Shown: positions 1 to 8,333 of the stretch, one piece after another
Position numbering within the stretch: the first letter of the stretch is position 1
How the letters are laid out: each line of letters starts with the position of its first letter
Source: Paulinella micropora
Lineage: Eukaryota > Cercozoa > Imbricatea > Euglyphida
Length of the DNA: 64,000 bases
Reading direction: 5' to 3'
NCBI GenBank assembly: GCA_009731375.1
Contig: BJOX01000216.1
Span: 247,050 to 311,049 of the forward strand
Position numbers and translations under genes: made by a program
Notes under the pieces: model-generated
What the model saw: only the letters and a program-made list of their open reading frames with translations
Told to the model about the DNA's origin: nothing
Database searches by the model: none

Positions 1-1119
1 ACAACATTAACAACAACCGACAATATAGTAGTAGGAGCGGGTAAAAGTGTGATTATTGATAGAAGTGCTGTTGCTAATAATAAACTGGTTTTATATGATA
101 GTGGAACACCTTCAACAACTGGATTTTATGGATTTGGTATTGCTAGTAATACATTAATTTATAATGTTAATGCTTCAACGGATAGCCACGTATTTTACTA
201 TGCTGCAACAAATGAATTATTTAGAATTAACAACACAGCAATCACTGCTTCAAAGGCAATAACGGCAAATGCGGGCATATCTGTTGTTAATAGCACGGCA
301 GATATAAGAGGAGAAGCAAGAAGTGGGTCTCATGCTACACCAGTCGGGTTATATGCTACCGCCAATCTTGGCCAATCTTCTGGCGGTGTTGAATTTAGAC
401 ACAGCAACGGGACACAGGGAGTTGGTTTTGGTTATAATTCAATATATGCTACTGGAAGCAGTACTAACCAAGACTTAAATTTTTATGCGAGGGGGACTGG
501 CGTAATCTATGCTCAGAGTGATACAAGCCTAACAACAGCATCCAGCGGATTTTTAACATTAAGAAAAAGACCAAGCAATACGACAAACCCACAAATATTT
601 ATGAAAGCAGGAGACTCATCAGGTTATGCTTCAATAATGAATACAGGTGGTTTATTACACGCTTGGTCGACTTCACTATCAAATGGTGAAAACAATAATG
701 GCTATGTTTATTTGTATGCGGGAGCAAATACATGGTCTTCTGGTTCAGACAGGCGATTAAAATCAGATATTAAAACACTAGACTGCGGGGATTGTTGCGA
801 TAAACTTATGAAAATAAATTGCTGTTCATATTATTTGAAATCAGACGAAAAGAAACAGAAAAAGAACCACGGATTTATTGCGGATGAAGTAAAAAAAATA
901 TTTCCAGAATTTGTATCTGAAAGTGGAATAAAAGCAGACGATGGAAATGGAAACTTTGAAGGTATATCATACACGGACTTCATTCCAATACTGGTCAGTG
1001 CTTTTCAACATTTGACTGAAAAGGTAGTTAATTTAGAAAAAGAAAATAAAACTTTACTTAATATATTACAAGACCAAACCAACCAATTAGCAGAACTAAG
1101 AGCAGCAGTATTCCCGTAA
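1..1119 (+). CDS. PLV A fibre protein, C-terminal part, with S74 intramolecular chaperone (cut by window edge)
   Basis: The frame is open to the left edge, so this is the 3' part of a longer gene. Most of it is Gly/Ser/Thr/Asn-rich, beta-type sequence as in trimeric fibres. Near residue 247 from the edge it has GSDRRLKSDIK, the hallmark of the Peptidase_S74 endosialidase chaperone domain; in that family the Ser of SDxRxK is the self-cleavage site. The rest fits (HGFIADEV, then a C-terminal coiled coil around HLTEKVVNLEKENK). An unusual Cys cluster (CGDCC and CC) sits inside the domain. Element B has a long fibre gene at the equivalent place (58078), and the two share the wording TANAGI. Role inferred: virion fibre for host attachment. 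The domain call is strong; the receptor is unknown. Confidence 0.85.
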   Translation, partial: TTLTTTDNIVVGAGKSVIIDRSAVANNKLVLYDSGTPSTTGFYGFGIASNTLIYNVNASTDSHVFYYAATNELFRINNTAITASKAITANAGISVVNSTADIRGEARSGSHATPVGLYATANLGQSSGGVEFRHSNGTQGVGFGYNSIYATGSSTNQDLNFYARGTGVIYAQSDTSLTTASSGFLTLRKRPSNTTNPQIFMKAGDSSGYASIMNTGGLLHAWSTSLSNGENNNGYVYLYAGANTWSSGSDRRLKSDIKTLDCGDCCDKLMKINCCSYYLKSDEKKQKKNHGFIADEVKKIFPEFVSESGIKADDGNGNFEGISYTDFIPILVSAFQHLTEKVVNLEKENKTLLNILQDQTNQLAELRAAVFP

Positions 1120-1133
1120 GGACAAGCCCTTAC
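1116..1133. terminator. Hairpin over the fibre stop codon
   Basis: GTAAGG and CCTTAC form a 6-bp stem that includes the TAA stop. The 18-nt unit matches the reverse complement of the third hairpin of element B (63770-63787) at 15 of 18 positions. It is probably a 3'-end processing or termination hairpin, as known for mimivirus-type transcripts; that role is inferred. Confidence 0.45.
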
Positions 1134-1157
1134 AAACCCAATATAGTTTTTGAGATT

Positions 1158-1226
1158 GTAAGTGGTTTTTNNNNNNNNNNTTTGCAAGCAAAAAGCTCGA
1201 CTAGTCGAGCCTGTGTAAGTGGTTTT
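1158..1226. other. Intergenic gap with a perfect palindrome
   Basis: Ten Ns (1171-1180) are flanked on both sides by the same TGTAAGTGGTTTTT text, which suggests an unmerged contig overlap or a short direct repeat. Between the copies, 1195-1210 is the perfect palindrome GCTCGACTAGTCGAGC. Confidence 0.6.
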
Positions 1227-1248
1227 TGTAAAAAAGCACTTACTACTA

Positions 1249-1590
1249 ATGCCCCCTAGATTACACCCACCACCAATCATAGAAGTAGATGGAGGCGAAC
1301 TCACACCAGAGTTAAAGAACCGTGTGCTTGATGTCCAAATTAAGCAGGAAGAAAAAAAATTAGACCACGAATACGAGGACAGCTGGGATTGCTGTTTGAC
1401 AAAGCGAAAAACCGACAGCCGACTTATTAAATACTTATTTCAAATGGGTATCATTATCGCCATTATCACCCTTTGTATTGTAAGGCTATCTGACCCGAAT
1501 GTCAGTTGTGAAACTGGAAACATTTATGTCGGGCTTATAAGTTTATTAATAGGGATTGTGCTTCCTAGCCCATCTTCTAGCAAGAAGTAA
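1249..1590 (+). CDS. Small single-pass membrane protein of PLV A
   Basis: 113 aa from the ATG at 1249; the frame also opens at a non-ATG codon at 1219, but the B copy and the sequence favour the ATG. The N-terminus is proline-rich (PPRLHPPP), followed by a charged Lys/Glu helix, a CC pair, then one strong hydrophobic segment (LIKYLFQMGIIIAIITLCIV) and a second apolar stretch close to the C-terminal PSPSSSKK. The homologue in element B (61628-61900) keeps the membrane segment nearly unchanged and diverges elsewhere. Position directly after the fibre gene in both copies suggests a virion or membrane-associated role. No family recognised. Confidence 0.7.
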   Translation: MPPRLHPPPIIEVDGGELTPELKNRVLDVQIKQEEKKLDHEYEDSWDCCLTKRKTDSRLIKYLFQMGIIIAIITLCIVRLSDPNVSCETGNIYVGLISLLIGIVLPSPSSSKK

Positions 1591-1591
1591 T

Positions 1592-2313
1592 TTAAAGACC
1601 AAAGGCGGACAAACCGACCATATTGTCGTAGTGGATTTGACTTATTCTATGTTTCTGTATGCTGTCATTCCTAATATGTCTTCCACATTCACATTCAATT
1701 GTTGCGGAAGCACGGGTTCTATTTTTTTCAAGAAGAATTTCTTTATTTTTCTCATAATATTCTTTCTGTTTTTGGGTAATATATTCTTTATTATCTTCTC
1801 TCCAACTCTTATTCACAAATTTAAAATGTTCCTTATTTTCTTTTCTATATTCTTTTTTCTTTGAGACACATATTCTTTGTTTCGTTCATTCCATTCTTTG
1901 TTCAATTGAGCTATTTTGTTTTTGTTTTGTTCTCTATATTGTTTTGTTCTTTCGGCTACCCTCACTTTATTGTCTTCTACATACTCCTGCTTGGTCCTAC
2001 CAGAAAGTATTTTATTTACACAGTTGCTATTTCTAATCCATTCTCCCTCCTTGCGAAGTAATTGATTAACATTATCGCACGGATAGTCTTCTAGCAACTC
2101 AATATAAGCATCACCAAGTTTTAATATTTCAAAGCTTGAATATAGCCCTTTTCCTTTCGCTTTGGTTCCCGATAGATGCTCTTTATAATTTTGTCTATGT
2201 CTTCCCATTCGCTGAGCTAATGTTTGAGTTGTTGCGCCAACATAAATTAAATCAGTCTTGTATGACCTAATCGCATAAATTTTACCTTTCTTACAATCTC
2301 CAACCCGTGGCAT
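1592..2313 (-). pseudogene. GIY-YIG endonuclease with C-terminal zinc-finger-like tail, frameshifted
   Basis: The ATG at 2313 opens a GIY-YIG nuclease domain: KIYAIRS and IYVGATT are the GIY and YIG strands, RMGRHR supplies the catalytic Arg and RKEGEW the catalytic Glu. A Lys/Asn/Glu-rich helical linker follows. The reading frame ends at 1813, but the same linker style continues in another frame to 1592 and ends in a Cys/His cluster (CECGRHI, then KH and H). The frames switch at an A6 run near 1852-1858, so one base has been gained or lost there (mutation or homopolymer read error). The gene has no counterpart in element B, where the neighbours abut, so it is probably a mobile (homing-type) passenger. 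Nuclease identity is clear; specificity unknown. Confidence 0.8.
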
Positions 2314-2350
2314 ATTGTCTATCCTTTGTTATTATTATGTATCATTATCT

Positions 2351-2593
2351 TTAAATAGAATTACAATCAATAGAATAGACTTTATACCAAGAAGCATCGT
2401 TTGAGCAGATTAGCGGAATGGCTTCATCAAAACTAATACACCAGTCCGACATCGGCTTATACACACATCCCTTTTGGATACAATAAAGACAACTTTCATT
2501 TTTTTTATCGCTGACCCGTGAATAGAAATCGCAGGCAGTCCGAGCAGAAATATTAATTAATAAAAAGTTTATAAGCAGTAATATAGAGGGCAT
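2351..2593 (-). CDS. Small secreted or membrane-anchored Cys-rich protein, PLV A
   Basis: 80 aa. The N-terminus MPSILLLINFLLINISA is a typical signal peptide, probably cut after ISA. The mature part has eight cysteines, including CLYCIQKGC, and conserved SRVSDKKNESC. The homologue in element B (61889-62149) keeps most of these, with a four-residue insert. Its ATG lies 5 bp from the divergent ATG at 2599, so the two genes' control signals must overlap each other's coding DNA. Role unknown; disulfide-rich extracellular or lumenal protein is inferred. Confidence 0.7.
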   Translation of the reverse strand: MPSILLLINFLLINISARTACDFYSRVSDKKNESCLYCIQKGCVYKPMSDWCISFDEAIPLICSNDASWYKVYSIDCNSI

Positions 2594-2598
2594 CGCAA

Positions 2599-2961
2599 AT
2601 GACTGACTATAAATATCAGCGGATTATTTTTCTAAGTAATGATTTTGCTGGTGGTAGCAAGACATTTGACAAAAACATTCAAATGAACTTTACCCCAACC
2701 AGAATGAATGTTAAGTTTATCCACTATATGAACGATATGACTGAGACGAAAACGAAAATCCTTTATATGGACCGTATTGGAATTATCGGCACATTCGCAG
2801 ACAGCACCACGGCAAACATTTCAAACCTCGGATATAATCTTGGAAATATCGGCTGGACTGACGGGCAGTATTCGTTTCGGGTATTGAAAACAGACAGCGG
2901 TAATATTGAGACTGACCCACTAGCTGGAAGAATTGTTATTTGTTTGGAATTTTTGGCTTGA
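2599..2961 (+). CDS. Conserved PLV protein of unknown function (120 aa), copy A
   Basis: It runs from the ATG at 2599 and is followed 14 bp later by the ATPase gene. The homologue in element B (62154-62525) is highly similar over its length, which makes this a real, selected gene. The sequence looks globular and beta-rich (FTPTRMNVKFIHYMNDMTETKTKI, split by conserved hydrophobic strands) with no signal or membrane segment. Its place between the secreted protein and the packaging ATPase puts it in the morphogenesis block; a small virion protein is a reasonable guess. No family recognised. Confidence 0.75.
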   Translation: MTDYKYQRIIFLSNDFAGGSKTFDKNIQMNFTPTRMNVKFIHYMNDMTETKTKILYMDRIGIIGTFADSTTANISNLGYNLGNIGWTDGQYSFRVLKTDSGNIETDPLAGRIVICLEFLA

Positions 2962-2975
2962 TAAAATATATAGTG
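2961..2975 (+). promoter_or_regulatory. PLV plus-strand start-proximal promoter motif (ATPase A)
   Basis: ATAAAATATATAGTG sits directly against the ATG. The B copy has ATAATAAATATATAGAA at the same place. It belongs to the AATATA-type motif seen before most plus-strand PLV genes here. Confidence 0.5.
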
Positions 2976-3803
2976 ATGGAGAAAATTAATGATATACGAG
3001 TTAGACCAGTCAAGCAAACCGGAGATGGTGAGAAGTTGTCAAAAGGATATAAGTTGTTTGATGAACCGTATGCCAATATATTTCTTCTCGCTCGCAAGAA
3101 GAGTGGTAAGACAACGGCACTGTTTGAAATCCTGAAACGAACCACCGACAAAAAAACGAGGATTGTCATTATCGCCAGCACAATACACAAGGACCACATT
3201 TACAAAGAAATGGTTAAGCACTTCAAGAAGAAAGGTAATCCAATGGCGATATATACATATTTGAAAACGGATGGACTGTCTGTTATTGATTACGAGTTAG
3301 ATAAGCTCAATAAGCCAGATGAGGAGCAAGAAGAAGGCGAAATCATTCAGGATGGCAAAGAGGAAGTAGAAAAGCCAAAGTTTTTATATTTTGGAAAAGA
3401 GGAAAAGAAGAAACAGGAAGGAAACGAAAAGGTGGAGAGACCGAGCAAATACATAACACCAGAAGTCGTTTTCGTGTTAGATGATTTGGGTAGCGGGCTC
3501 AGAGATAAGTCCGTGAGCGACCTGTTAAAGACTAATAGGCATCATAAAAGTAAGGTGATTATGTCTAGTCAGTATCTTAACGATATGAAACCAGAGGCAA
3601 TTAAACAGCTGGACTACCTCCTTATTTTTCCTGGGCAGTCTCAGGATAAAATAGAACTTGTGTATAAACATTTGGACCTTGGATATGACCTTGAATACTT
3701 CATTGAAAAATACCACGAGGCGACCCAGGAGAGATATAACTTTTTGTATGTGGATGCGGTATCGGACGAGCTAAGGCAGAATTTCAACAAAAGGTTTTTG
3801 TAA
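2976..3803 (+). CDS. FtsK/HerA-type genome packaging ATPase, copy A
   Basis: 275 aa from the ATG at 2976. Residues 39-46 hold a Walker A motif (ARKKSGKT) and about 164-174 a Walker B (VVFVLDDLGSG). The following SSQYLNDMKPEAIKQLDYLLIF resembles the sensor region of A32-like viral packaging ATPases. An acidic, low-complexity linker (EEQEEGEIIQDGKEEVEK) lies between the motifs. It is a core PLV/virophage morphogenesis gene that pumps DNA into the capsid. This copy is intact, whereas the B copy is broken by a TGA and a one-base deletion. Confidence 0.9.
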   Translation: MEKINDIRVRPVKQTGDGEKLSKGYKLFDEPYANIFLLARKKSGKTTALFEILKRTTDKKTRIVIIASTIHKDHIYKEMVKHFKKKGNPMAIYTYLKTDGLSVIDYELDKLNKPDEEQEEGEIIQDGKEEVEKPKFLYFGKEEKKKQEGNEKVERPSKYITPEVVFVLDDLGSGLRDKSVSDLLKTNRHHKSKVIMSSQYLNDMKPEAIKQLDYLLIFPGQSQDKIELVYKHLDLGYDLEYFIEKYHEATQERYNFLYVDAVSDELRQNFNKRFL

Positions 3804-3815
3804 TTTTATAATTTA

Positions 3816-3838
3816 ATTATTTTTTTTCGTATATTATA
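3816..3838 (+). promoter_or_regulatory. T-run plus ATATTATA motif before the basic protein gene
   Basis: A run of Ts followed by CGTATATTATA abuts the ATG at 3839. The same arrangement precedes the B homologue (63386-63411). Confidence 0.5.
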
Positions 3839-4159
3839 ATGGTCGTGAAAACAACAAGGGTTGAAGTCATTCCAACAGTCGGAAAAATAACAAGAAACTC
3901 AAACACAATGGCGGGCGGAAAAAAGAAAACTGGTCGCAAGAAACAAAAGGGATGTGGTCAAAAAGGGGGGAAAATAAATTGGGTAAAAGTCGGCAATACA
4001 TTTAGGAATATTAATAACTATTTGAAAAAAGACAAAACAATCTCTCGCTTAGCTGGTGCTTTGGATAGAGTTGGTGTTCCTTATGCCGACAAAGTTCAAA
4101 AGGTTGCTAGCGATATGGGATACGGCAAGCAACGAGGCCGTGGGGCACTTAAATTTTAG
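3839..4159 (+). CDS. Small basic core-like protein, copy A
   Basis: 106 aa, strongly Lys/Gly/Arg-rich in the first half (GGKKKTGRKKQKG), then an amphipathic part (VGVPYADKVQKVASDMGYGK) and the ending KQRGRGALKF. The B homologue (63412-63735) conserves INW/VNWAKVG, VPYAD and the GYGKQRG ending. Size and charge suit a DNA-condensing or minor virion protein like adenovirus pX/pVI-type proteins encoded between ATPase and protease, but that link rests on composition and position only. An internal ATG (3909, MAGGKKK) is an alternative start. Confidence 0.65.
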   Translation: MVVKTTRVEVIPTVGKITRNSNTMAGGKKKTGRKKQKGCGQKGGKINWVKVGNTFRNINNYLKKDKTISRLAGALDRVGVPYADKVQKVASDMGYGKQRGRGALKF

Positions 4160-4173
4160 AAAGGGGAAACCCC
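4159..4173 (+). terminator. Short G4-A3-C4 hairpin after the basic protein
   Basis: GAAAGGGGAAACCCC begins in the stop codon. It is the truncated form of the 8-bp-stem hairpin found at the same place in element B (63735-63753). Confidence 0.45.
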
Positions 4174-4225
4174 GCCGATAATATTACTGGCTATCGCCGT
4201 AGGAGATAAACTAAACTTTCTACTA

Positions 4226-4247
4226 TTTTTTTTACTAATAATATACA
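4226..4247 (+). promoter_or_regulatory. T-run plus AATATACA motif before the protease gene
   Basis: T8, then ACTAATAATATACA directly before the ATG. The B protease (63807-63830) and B fibre (58051-58077) starts have almost the same text. Confidence 0.55.
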
Positions 4248-5834
4248 ATGAGAAAAAAACCTAAACAAAGACCGCCGAGGATATACAGAACGAAAGATGG
4301 TCGGCCATATATCAAAGTAAAAGGCAAACGGGCATATCTAAACTTTGGAAAGAAAACAAATGACTTATCAACACTTCAAATCGTTAAGCTGTTTATGAAA
4401 TACTTGAATAAACCAAAAGCAAAGAGGGCGAAGACAAAGAAAGAAGATAAGAAAAAAGTTCAGAGCCTGTCGGAGATTGAACAGAACACGAGAACCGCAA
4501 TTCAAGACCACTTAGACAAACTTAAACAAGAAAAGTATGACCTCATTGAAGCTATTGATAAAAAAGAAAAGTCAGCACGAGAAGAAGCAGAAGCGGAGAA
4601 GAAAAGGCAGGAAAGAAAAGACCAGGCCGATGCTAAGGAAAGAAAAGATGATTTGGACAGGGAACATAAAAGAGAACTGGCAGAGGCGAAGGAACGGCAG
4701 GAAGAAAAGGACCGTGAAATGAAAAAGGAACAACGACTTATACAGGAACTAAATGCCGAACGACGACATAGACAGGGATTATTAATGGCACCAATCGCCC
4801 CGCCTATGATACGACCACCACCGCCTCCCCCAGGACGACCACCAAAAAGACGGAGGGGCATAATTGTAAAGGATGCGGAAGAAGAGGAGAAACACAAGCA
4901 AACTAAAAAGGAAAAATTAATTGATAATATGTTCGCTGAGACACTAAAACAGAAACGGAATAGAGCAGGAAAGCCTAATAATGAAATAATTGTTAAAAAA
5001 CTACGATTTATGGGCCACAATATTCCAGATATGAAACCAGCGAAGGGGGGAAGAATAAATTATTCAGGAATGTTGAAAAAATGGCTATATACCAGTCCTG
5101 TTATAAACGAGGGAATGGCTTCGCCCGACCAGGCTTGGACTTCATTTGATTTATGGGTAGAAGGTGCCGTTCAAAAAAGAAAAGATGAAGTAGATAGAGA
5201 AGCAAAAGGAGAAGAAAAAGCAGTAGAAGAAAATCCAGTAGTAGAAGAAGAAAAGAAAGAAGAAAACAAAGTAGAAGAACCGGATAGTAATAACGAAGAT
5301 TTGGTGAGTGAAACGGAGGACCCTGGCGAACAGTCTGGTATCGGAGCGGGGCTAAGGACGAATGAAATAGACGACATAATGAAAAAGCACGATTGGTTTC
5401 TCGGCACGATAGCCAGCGACCAAATAAACCAGTTAAAGCCAGAAAAAAGAAAAAAGTATGGTTTCATTATGAATACACAAAAAAGTTCGCAACCAGGACA
5501 ACATTGGATGGCTGTCTGGGTTAGTTTGAATGGCGATAGAAGTGTTGAAATCTACGACCCGCTAGCAGAATATCAACCGACTGAACTTTTCCAACACCAG
5601 ATGAAACAGCTGTTAGATAAAAGCCGTCCTGATAGTTATTTATTAATGAAGGTTAATCAAGTTAAGTAACAAAGCGACACCTCGGATACCTGCGGATGGC
5701 ACAGTATGCGATTTCTTTTAGAGCGGGCGAAAGGAACCAGATTTAAATTTGCTAGCGGATGGACTGATTTGAAGGAGAATGAGGCGGAGGAGTTGAAATC
5801 ACAGAATGGGTATGGTTTTGATACTTTCATTTGA
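4248..5834 (+). pseudogene. Adenain/Ulp1-type cysteine protease with long N-terminal extension, broken by an in-frame TAA
   Basis: The N-terminal residues (RPPRIYRTKDGRPYIKVKG) form a conserved basic head also present in B (63831). A long Lys/Glu coiled coil and a PPPPPPGRPP tract follow. The C-terminal domain is an adenovirus-type protease: His at about residue 419 (GQHWM), Asp at about 437 (IYDPL) and Cys at about 482 in DTCGWHSMRFL. The spacings (18 and 45) fit adenain. A TAA at 5667-5669 falls between Asp and Cys; the frame then stays open to TGA at 5832. As read, translation would stop before the nucleophile. A point mutation, read error or programmed readthrough are all possible. The role would be maturation of capsid precursors. 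Confidence 0.85.
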
Positions 5835-5860
5835 ATTATTTATCCAATAATATAGGAGCG

Positions 5861-6676
5861 ATGGAGTATAAGGGAGGACGAAGTAGCGGTATCTATTACA
5901 TAAACAGCAAAAACAGGATAAACGGCACAGACAGCGACTTTACACACTCTTTGGATTTAAGAGGATTGGACAACCCAACACATTGTAAAATTTTACATAT
6001 CTATGTGCCGAAATCATATTACTCTGTGGCAAGTCCTTACAACACTTTTATTCTGAGTGAGGATGGTAATGAGGCGGTCATTACGATACCCGAAGGAAAC
6101 TACACAATGAACAACTTAAAAAATAAGCTAGCCGAGGTGCTAACCGCGGAAAGCCCCAATGACTACACATACACAATAACAAGCAATAACACGAACACTG
6201 ACCCAGAAGATGGCAAGTTATTATTTACTGTGGCAGACAATCCCATTAACATACAACCGCGGTTTGTATTTGATGACGAAACTCGTATTCACGAAATTAT
6301 GGGGTTTGAGCGGTCTTCTACTTATTTCTTCGCTAATAATACACTGAGGTCTCCAAATGTCATAATCTTGACGGGTGAAAAAACATTGTATCTACAAAGC
6401 GACCTCGTTGGGGAAGGCGACAATCACGTGCTCCAAGAAATATACACAGCGAACGAAATACCGTTTGGCTCTGTTATCTACGACGGCTCGGGCAGTGAAT
6501 ACGGCAAAAGACTGTCCGCCAATTCAAACAATGTATTTCGGTTTTACTTAACTGACGAAAACGACCAACCAATAAACTTAAACGGGTTGGGTATTGTAAT
6601 GACTTTGTTAATTTACCGTGAAACGAATTATTTTAGTTTATTTACATCATTCTTCAATCTACTCAAATCTAGGTAA
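5861..6676 (+). CDS. Minor capsid protein (penton-type, single jelly roll)
   Basis: 271 aa from the ATG at 5861, with AATATAGGAGCG just upstream; the frame also opens at a TTG overlapping the protease TGA. It has the features of PLV/virophage penton proteins: an N-terminal GIYYINSKNRINGTDSDFTHSL segment, then beta strands typical of a jelly roll (KILHIYVPKSYYSV, ITIPEGNYTMNNL), ending in a hydrophobic strand GIVMTLLIYRET. It sits directly upstream of the major capsid gene, as in other PLVs. It would form the pentameric vertices of the icosahedral shell. Assignment by family resemblance and position. Confidence 0.8.
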   Translation: MEYKGGRSSGIYYINSKNRINGTDSDFTHSLDLRGLDNPTHCKILHIYVPKSYYSVASPYNTFILSEDGNEAVITIPEGNYTMNNLKNKLAEVLTAESPNDYTYTITSNNTNTDPEDGKLLFTVADNPINIQPRFVFDDETRIHEIMGFERSSTYFFANNTLRSPNVIILTGEKTLYLQSDLVGEGDNHVLQEIYTANEIPFGSVIYDGSGSEYGKRLSANSNNVFRFYLTDENDQPINLNGLGIVMTLLIYRETNYFSLFTSFFNLLKSR

Positions 6677-6679
6677 TTA

Positions 6680-6749
6680 ATTAATTTATTTTTTTTCTCA
6701 GATTAAAATATATAGCGACCTTTTAAAAATCGTTTTTGAATTCGTAAGT
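6680..6749 (+). promoter_or_regulatory. Major capsid gene upstream region
   Basis: T-rich stretch (TTTATTTTTTTTCTCAG), then AAAATATATAGCGACC about 33 nt before the ATG. The AATATA motif sits farther from the start codon than in the neighbours, implying a longer leader for this most highly expressed gene. Confidence 0.45.
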
Positions 6750-8261
6750 ATGCCGTCTGTCCAATATGGGGGAGAACTTACACACAGCCAGAGCGAGCTC
6801 ATTCGCGGTAAGTATTCGCTTAACAAACTTACTGCCCGCGAAAGTCTTGCGACAATTCCAATTACCACTGTGGGAGGAATTGAAAGCACATTTGAAATTC
6901 CTACTCGTCCTTTGAACCTTGCGAGGACTGTTTTGCGATTTACTTACACACCAGATGCTGGCGGTAATGCTGGAAGATACAACCGAATTCCTATGGACTG
7001 TCTGTCAATGATTAAGACAATTGAACTACGAAGCCGAAGCGGGCAGTATTTGTGTAATCTTCAACACGTGGGTAATTACACTAAGATGGTTTGGAAGCCT
7101 GAGATTTCTTATGATAGATTTATGGCCCTGGATAACCACGGGGCTGGGTCTGGTTATGGTGCGATGCTTCAAAAGTGTAATGCTGATGGCCGTGCTACAA
7201 CCGCCTTTAATGCTAACGTGTATGCTGGCCAACAAGCAAGTGCCGCAACAGTTGCGGGGAGTATTGATACCGATGCTCATCTTCGGGCGACATTAAATGT
7301 TTATGGTAATGCTATCGCGGGAGCAATTTCACCACCATCCGTCAATGCTCGCCGTCATAATGATTTGCTTATCGCTAACGGAACTGGTGCCGCCTCTGTT
7401 GTAAATGTCTCTTATGAGGAGGCGAAGTATTTTGAAGGTGGAGCCGATGATTCAAAGACTCCTGTTATCAATGTGTCTATTCCTCTTGGTATGCTTTTCG
7501 GAACCATTTTTGAAATTGATAAGACTATTGGCTTTAATGAAATTCTTGATTTGAGGATTGTGTGGGAGGGAACACAGAAAACCATATTTTATGGAACTGA
7601 TGCCCTTAGTGTTGCGGCAGGAGCAACAGCCACCGCAGCAGCCGCAAATATTACCAACCTTAACTTATTTCTCGCTGTTGAAACCGACCCGAATGTTATC
7701 TTGGGTGTTCAACAAAAGATTGCGGGTGAAGGCTTTTCGTTCAAGACCGAATACCCGCTCTCTTGGAAAACTAATCTCGCGGCGGGCACTCAGTCATTTG
7801 TTTTGAAGATGAACCGCTCGCAGGGTGAGAGAATTCGCCGAATTTACACTAGCGGATTTAATAATACTGAAACTTCAAACACCGCATTTGATTGTGATAA
7901 CCGAGCGCAAGATAAGATTACTGATTATTACACTACTTTGGACAGTAATAGAATTCAACAGTTCGATATCACTTGCTCCCGCGATGAAGACTATATGCTT
8001 TTGAAGGAAAAAATTAAGGGGTCAGCTATTTTGAACTCTAATGTGTATAAGTATAACTGGTTCCACGTTGATTTCTGGGACCACAACCGCCCACTTTATG
8101 ACAAGCGAGAAGAAGAGGGTTATGAAGTGGCTGGTCTGTCATTGGACACTGAACGGCGGTATGAATGGAGTGCGACTGGTGCGAAGCAATTGAATTATTA
8201 TACTTATGCTATTCTTCAAAGGACCGTTGTTGTCAAGGGAATTGAAATTTTGATGAGTTAG
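6750..8261 (+). CDS. Major capsid protein (double jelly roll)
   Basis: 503 aa. The start MPSVQYGGELTHSQSELIRG and the block RPLNLARTVLRFTYTP resemble PLV major capsid proteins. Two jelly-roll halves are suggested by strand-rich N- and C-terminal regions separated by a variable Ala/Gly/Asn-rich part (about residues 145-230), which would be the exposed tower loops. The late part (SAILNSNVYKYNWFHVDFWDH, then a C-terminal YYTYAILQRTVVVKGIEILM) is also typical. It follows the penton gene. The protein would trimerise into the pseudo-hexameric capsomers. Open and undamaged in this copy. Confidence 0.88.
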   Translation: MPSVQYGGELTHSQSELIRGKYSLNKLTARESLATIPITTVGGIESTFEIPTRPLNLARTVLRFTYTPDAGGNAGRYNRIPMDCLSMIKTIELRSRSGQYLCNLQHVGNYTKMVWKPEISYDRFMALDNHGAGSGYGAMLQKCNADGRATTAFNANVYAGQQASAATVAGSIDTDAHLRATLNVYGNAIAGAISPPSVNARRHNDLLIANGTGAASVVNVSYEEAKYFEGGADDSKTPVINVSIPLGMLFGTIFEIDKTIGFNEILDLRIVWEGTQKTIFYGTDALSVAAGATATAAAANITNLNLFLAVETDPNVILGVQQKIAGEGFSFKTEYPLSWKTNLAAGTQSFVLKMNRSQGERIRRIYTSGFNNTETSNTAFDCDNRAQDKITDYYTTLDSNRIQQFDITCSRDEDYMLLKEKIKGSAILNSNVYKYNWFHVDFWDHNRPLYDKREEEGYEVAGLSLDTERRYEWSATGAKQLNYYTYAILQRTVVVKGIEILMS

Positions 8262-8299
8262 CCCCACCAGTGAGGTAAAGATGTAATTATTAATTTTTG

Positions 8300-8333
8300 A
8301 TAGTTTATTTATTTTTTTGTTAATATAGGAATT
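8300..8333 (+). promoter_or_regulatory. T-run plus TAATATAGGAATT before the 8334 gene
   Basis: TTTATTTATTTTTTTGTTAATATAGG lies directly before the ATG, the same layout as the other plus-strand PLV genes. Confidence 0.5.

Noticed and set aside
4502-5020. 172-aa minus-strand frame
   Set aside because: Antisense shadow of the Lys/Glu-rich protease linker; Ser/Phe-rich composition is the expected mirror image.
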